From: Desulfobulbaceae bacterium
GTDB taxonomy: Bacteria > Desulfobacterota > Desulfobulbia > Desulfobulbales > Desulfobulbaceae
Assembly (NCBI GenBank): GCA_011322715.1
Contig: DRLX01000058.1
Location: 1 to 13,042, forward strand
Direction of reading: 5' to 3'
Length of the DNA stretch: 13,042 nucleotides
In this document: positions 11,623-13,042 of the stretch, in pieces
Layout: every line of letters begins with the position of its first letter
How positions within the stretch are numbered: the first letter of the stretch is position 1
The notes under the pieces: model-generated
Told to the model about the DNA's origin: nothing
The model's input: only the letters and a program-made list of their open reading frames with translations
Databases searched by the model: none
Translations under genes and position numbers: made by a program

Positions 11623-13042
11623 ATGCATGAGCTGCTTCTCCAGCTGACCGCCTGGATTACCGGCCACCCGAATTCGGCCGGGTTGATTATTTTTTTCTCC
11701 TCTTTTGCGGAATCCCTGGCCTTTGTCGGTCTTATCATGCCTGGTACGGTACTGATGTTGGCTGCCGGAGCCCTGATTGCCCAGGGTGCTCTTTCCTTTT
11801 GGCCGACCATGGCCTGGGCTGTCTGCGGGGCAGTACTTGCCGATGGCCTCAGCTTCCTGCTGGGACATCATTTTACTCAGAAAATACGCCGATTCTCACT
11901 TTTTGTCCGTTTTCCGGACATGCTTGTCCGAGGGGAGGAGTTTTTTCGGCGTCATGGAGGTAAATCAGTTTTTTTAGGGCGTTTCGTCGGCCCGATTCGG
12001 CCTGTTATTCCCTTGGTCGCCGGCATGATGGGCATGGGGCAGGGACGTTTTTCCATCTATAATATTCTTTCCGCCCTTGCCTGGGCCCCGGCTTATCTTT
12101 TGCCCGGCATGGCCTTTGGCGCTTCACTGGCGTTGGCCGGAGAGGTAGCCGGTCGCCTGGCGCTTCTGCTTGGTATCCTTGGTGCATTACTCTGGGTTGC
12201 CTTCAGTCTCTTTCACAAATTGTTTCGTTTTTTTTCCGGTCATTGGGCAGGATGGGAAAAAAAGCTTGTCATCTTTATTGATCATTCTCCTACTTTACGG
12301 CAATGGTTGGGTGGCCTTTTTGACAGGAAAGCCCCTCTTGTTCGGCCTTTGCTGATTTTGTCGCTGTTTTTTATCGGTGCCTGTTGGCTGTTTTTCGGTA
12401 TCACCGAGGATGTGGTGACCGGTGATCCTCTTGTCAGGGCGGGCACTTCTTTTTACCACCTGTTACAGGGAATTCGTACCCCCTGGGGGGATGTGATCAT
12501 GGTGGCCATGACCATGATCGGGGATGCGGCTATAACCGTACCCCTGGCCATGGCGGTTCTTGTCCGTCTCCTTGCCTGCGGGCAGCGTTTTATCGCTCTG
12601 GTATTCACCATAACGATTGCCGGTGGTTTCGCCCTTGTTGTCCTTATCAAGGAACTCGTTCGGATGCCGCGACCGATAGACATGTATGGAGGGGCGGTCC
12701 ATTGGGCCTTTCCATCCAGTCATGCAACCATGGCGCTTGTTATCTATGGCTTTCTTGCCCTGCTCTGCAGCCGTGATGTTAAACCCGGGCTTCGTTGGCT
12801 TCCCTTTGCTCTTTCCCTGTTTCTTGTTCTTACGATTGGATTTTCCAGGTTGTATCTCGGGGCCCATTGGCTTTCCGATGTGGTGGGCGGGTTCAGCCTG
12901 GGAACGGCCTGGTTGATCGTCATGACAGTTGTTTACCTGCATGACGGCAGGAGAATATCTTGTCGTGGGTTATTTCGATTTTCTTTACTGGTCTTTCTTG
13001 TGCTGGTCACGTTCCATTGGGCAACCGGTTTTCATGACAATC
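11623..13042 (+). CDS. DedA-PAP2 fusion membrane protein, partial at right edge
   Basis: A frame open from ATG 11623 to the window end, with 473 residues visible and no stop. Residues about 1-200 are a DedA/VTT domain, with SFAESLAFVGLIMPGTV near the N-terminus and GRFVGPIRPVIPLVAG carrying the paired arginines. After a charged linker (about 201-240), residues about 245-435 are a PAP2 phosphatase domain with all three motifs: K343-x6-R350-P351 (KELVRMPRP), P364-S-S-H367, and S408-R-x5-H415-x3-D419 (SRLYLGAHWLSD). It is therefore a probable membrane lipid-phosphate phosphatase joined to a transporter-like domain. Likely substrates are C55-PP, phosphatidic acid or phosphatidylglycerol phosphate; which one is not decidable here. 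DedA-PAP2 fusions are known, some with a C-terminal LssY domain, which could follow beyond the edge. An in-frame stop at 11617-11619 makes ATG 11623 the first possible ATG; its ribosome site is weak (GGA, 6 nt upstream). Confidence 0.92.
   Translation, partial: MHELLLQLTAWITGHPNSAGLIIFFSSFAESLAFVGLIMPGTVLMLAAGALIAQGALSFWPTMAWAVCGAVLADGLSFLLGHHFTQKIRRFSLFVRFPDMLVRGEEFFRRHGGKSVFLGRFVGPIRPVIPLVAGMMGMGQGRFSIYNILSALAWAPAYLLPGMAFGASLALAGEVAGRLALLLGILGALLWVAFSLFHKLFRFFSGHWAGWEKKLVIFIDHSPTLRQWLGGLFDRKAPLVRPLLILSLFFIGACWLFFGITEDVVTGDPLVRAGTSFYHLLQGIRTPWGDVIMVAMTMIGDAAITVPLAMAVLVRLLACGQRFIALVFTITIAGGFALVVLIKELVRMPRPIDMYGGAVHWAFPSSHATMALVIYGFLALLCSRDVKPGLRWLPFALSLFLVLTIGFSRLYLGAHWLSDVVGGFSLGTAWLIVMTVVYLHDGRRISCRGLFRFSLLVFLVLVTFHWATGFHDN

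Noticed and set aside
12463..12942. 159-residue open frame on the minus strand within the PAP2 domain
   Set aside because: It lies opposite the conserved PAP2 motifs. The lysine/glycine/glutamine-rich composition is typical of an antisense membrane-protein frame.

Overview
The window looks like chromosomal DNA from a Gram-negative bacterium. A lipobox lipoprotein, periplasmic-facing CHASE2 sensing, and undecaprenyl phosphate (C55-P) recycling genes all fit that. The style of the genes and of one intergenic element suggests a Desulfobacterota (former Deltaproteobacteria) lineage, perhaps Desulfobulbales. That placement is an impression from sequence style, not a search result. Genes are dense and base composition is fairly even. 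I see no tRNA, rRNA, CRISPR array, integrase or transposase gene, and no gene-free stretch longer than 300 bases.

Left part (1-4858). A large AAA-type ATPase of unknown role (46-1974, +) is convergent with a two-gene minus-strand unit. That unit is a small cysteine-containing lipoprotein (4858-4361) followed by a membrane-anchored PAS/PAS hybrid histidine kinase with a C-terminal receiver domain (4305-2125). The frame of the ATPase stays open to the left edge, so its true start may lie outside the window.

Middle (4859-9041). A 199-bp divergent intergenic region separates the lipoprotein from an EamA-type drug/metabolite transporter (5058-5981, +). Next comes a 958-residue CHASE2-PAS-GGDEF-EAL protein (6165-9041, +). 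Its GGDEF signature is degenerate and its EAL site is intact, so it is most likely a c-di-GMP phosphodiesterase controlled by an envelope signal.

Right part (9140-13042, all +). This is an envelope-lipid cluster: uppP (undecaprenyl-diphosphatase), a DedA-family protein, a patatin-like phospholipase, and a DedA-PAP2 fusion that runs off the right edge. UppP and PAP2 enzymes dephosphorylate C55-PP, and DedA proteins have been linked to returning C55-P across the membrane. The cluster therefore reads as a lipid-carrier recycling and phospholipid-remodelling unit with two phosphatases from unrelated families and two DedA domains.

The most interesting structure is between uppP and dedA. A 158-bp, largely palindromic, non-coding element (9953-10110) is flanked by an exact 11-bp direct repeat. 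Removing the element and one repeat copy rebuilds a compact junction in which the uppP stop codon lies 16 nt before the dedA start with its ribosome binding site intact. This looks like a MITE-like insertion into an operon.
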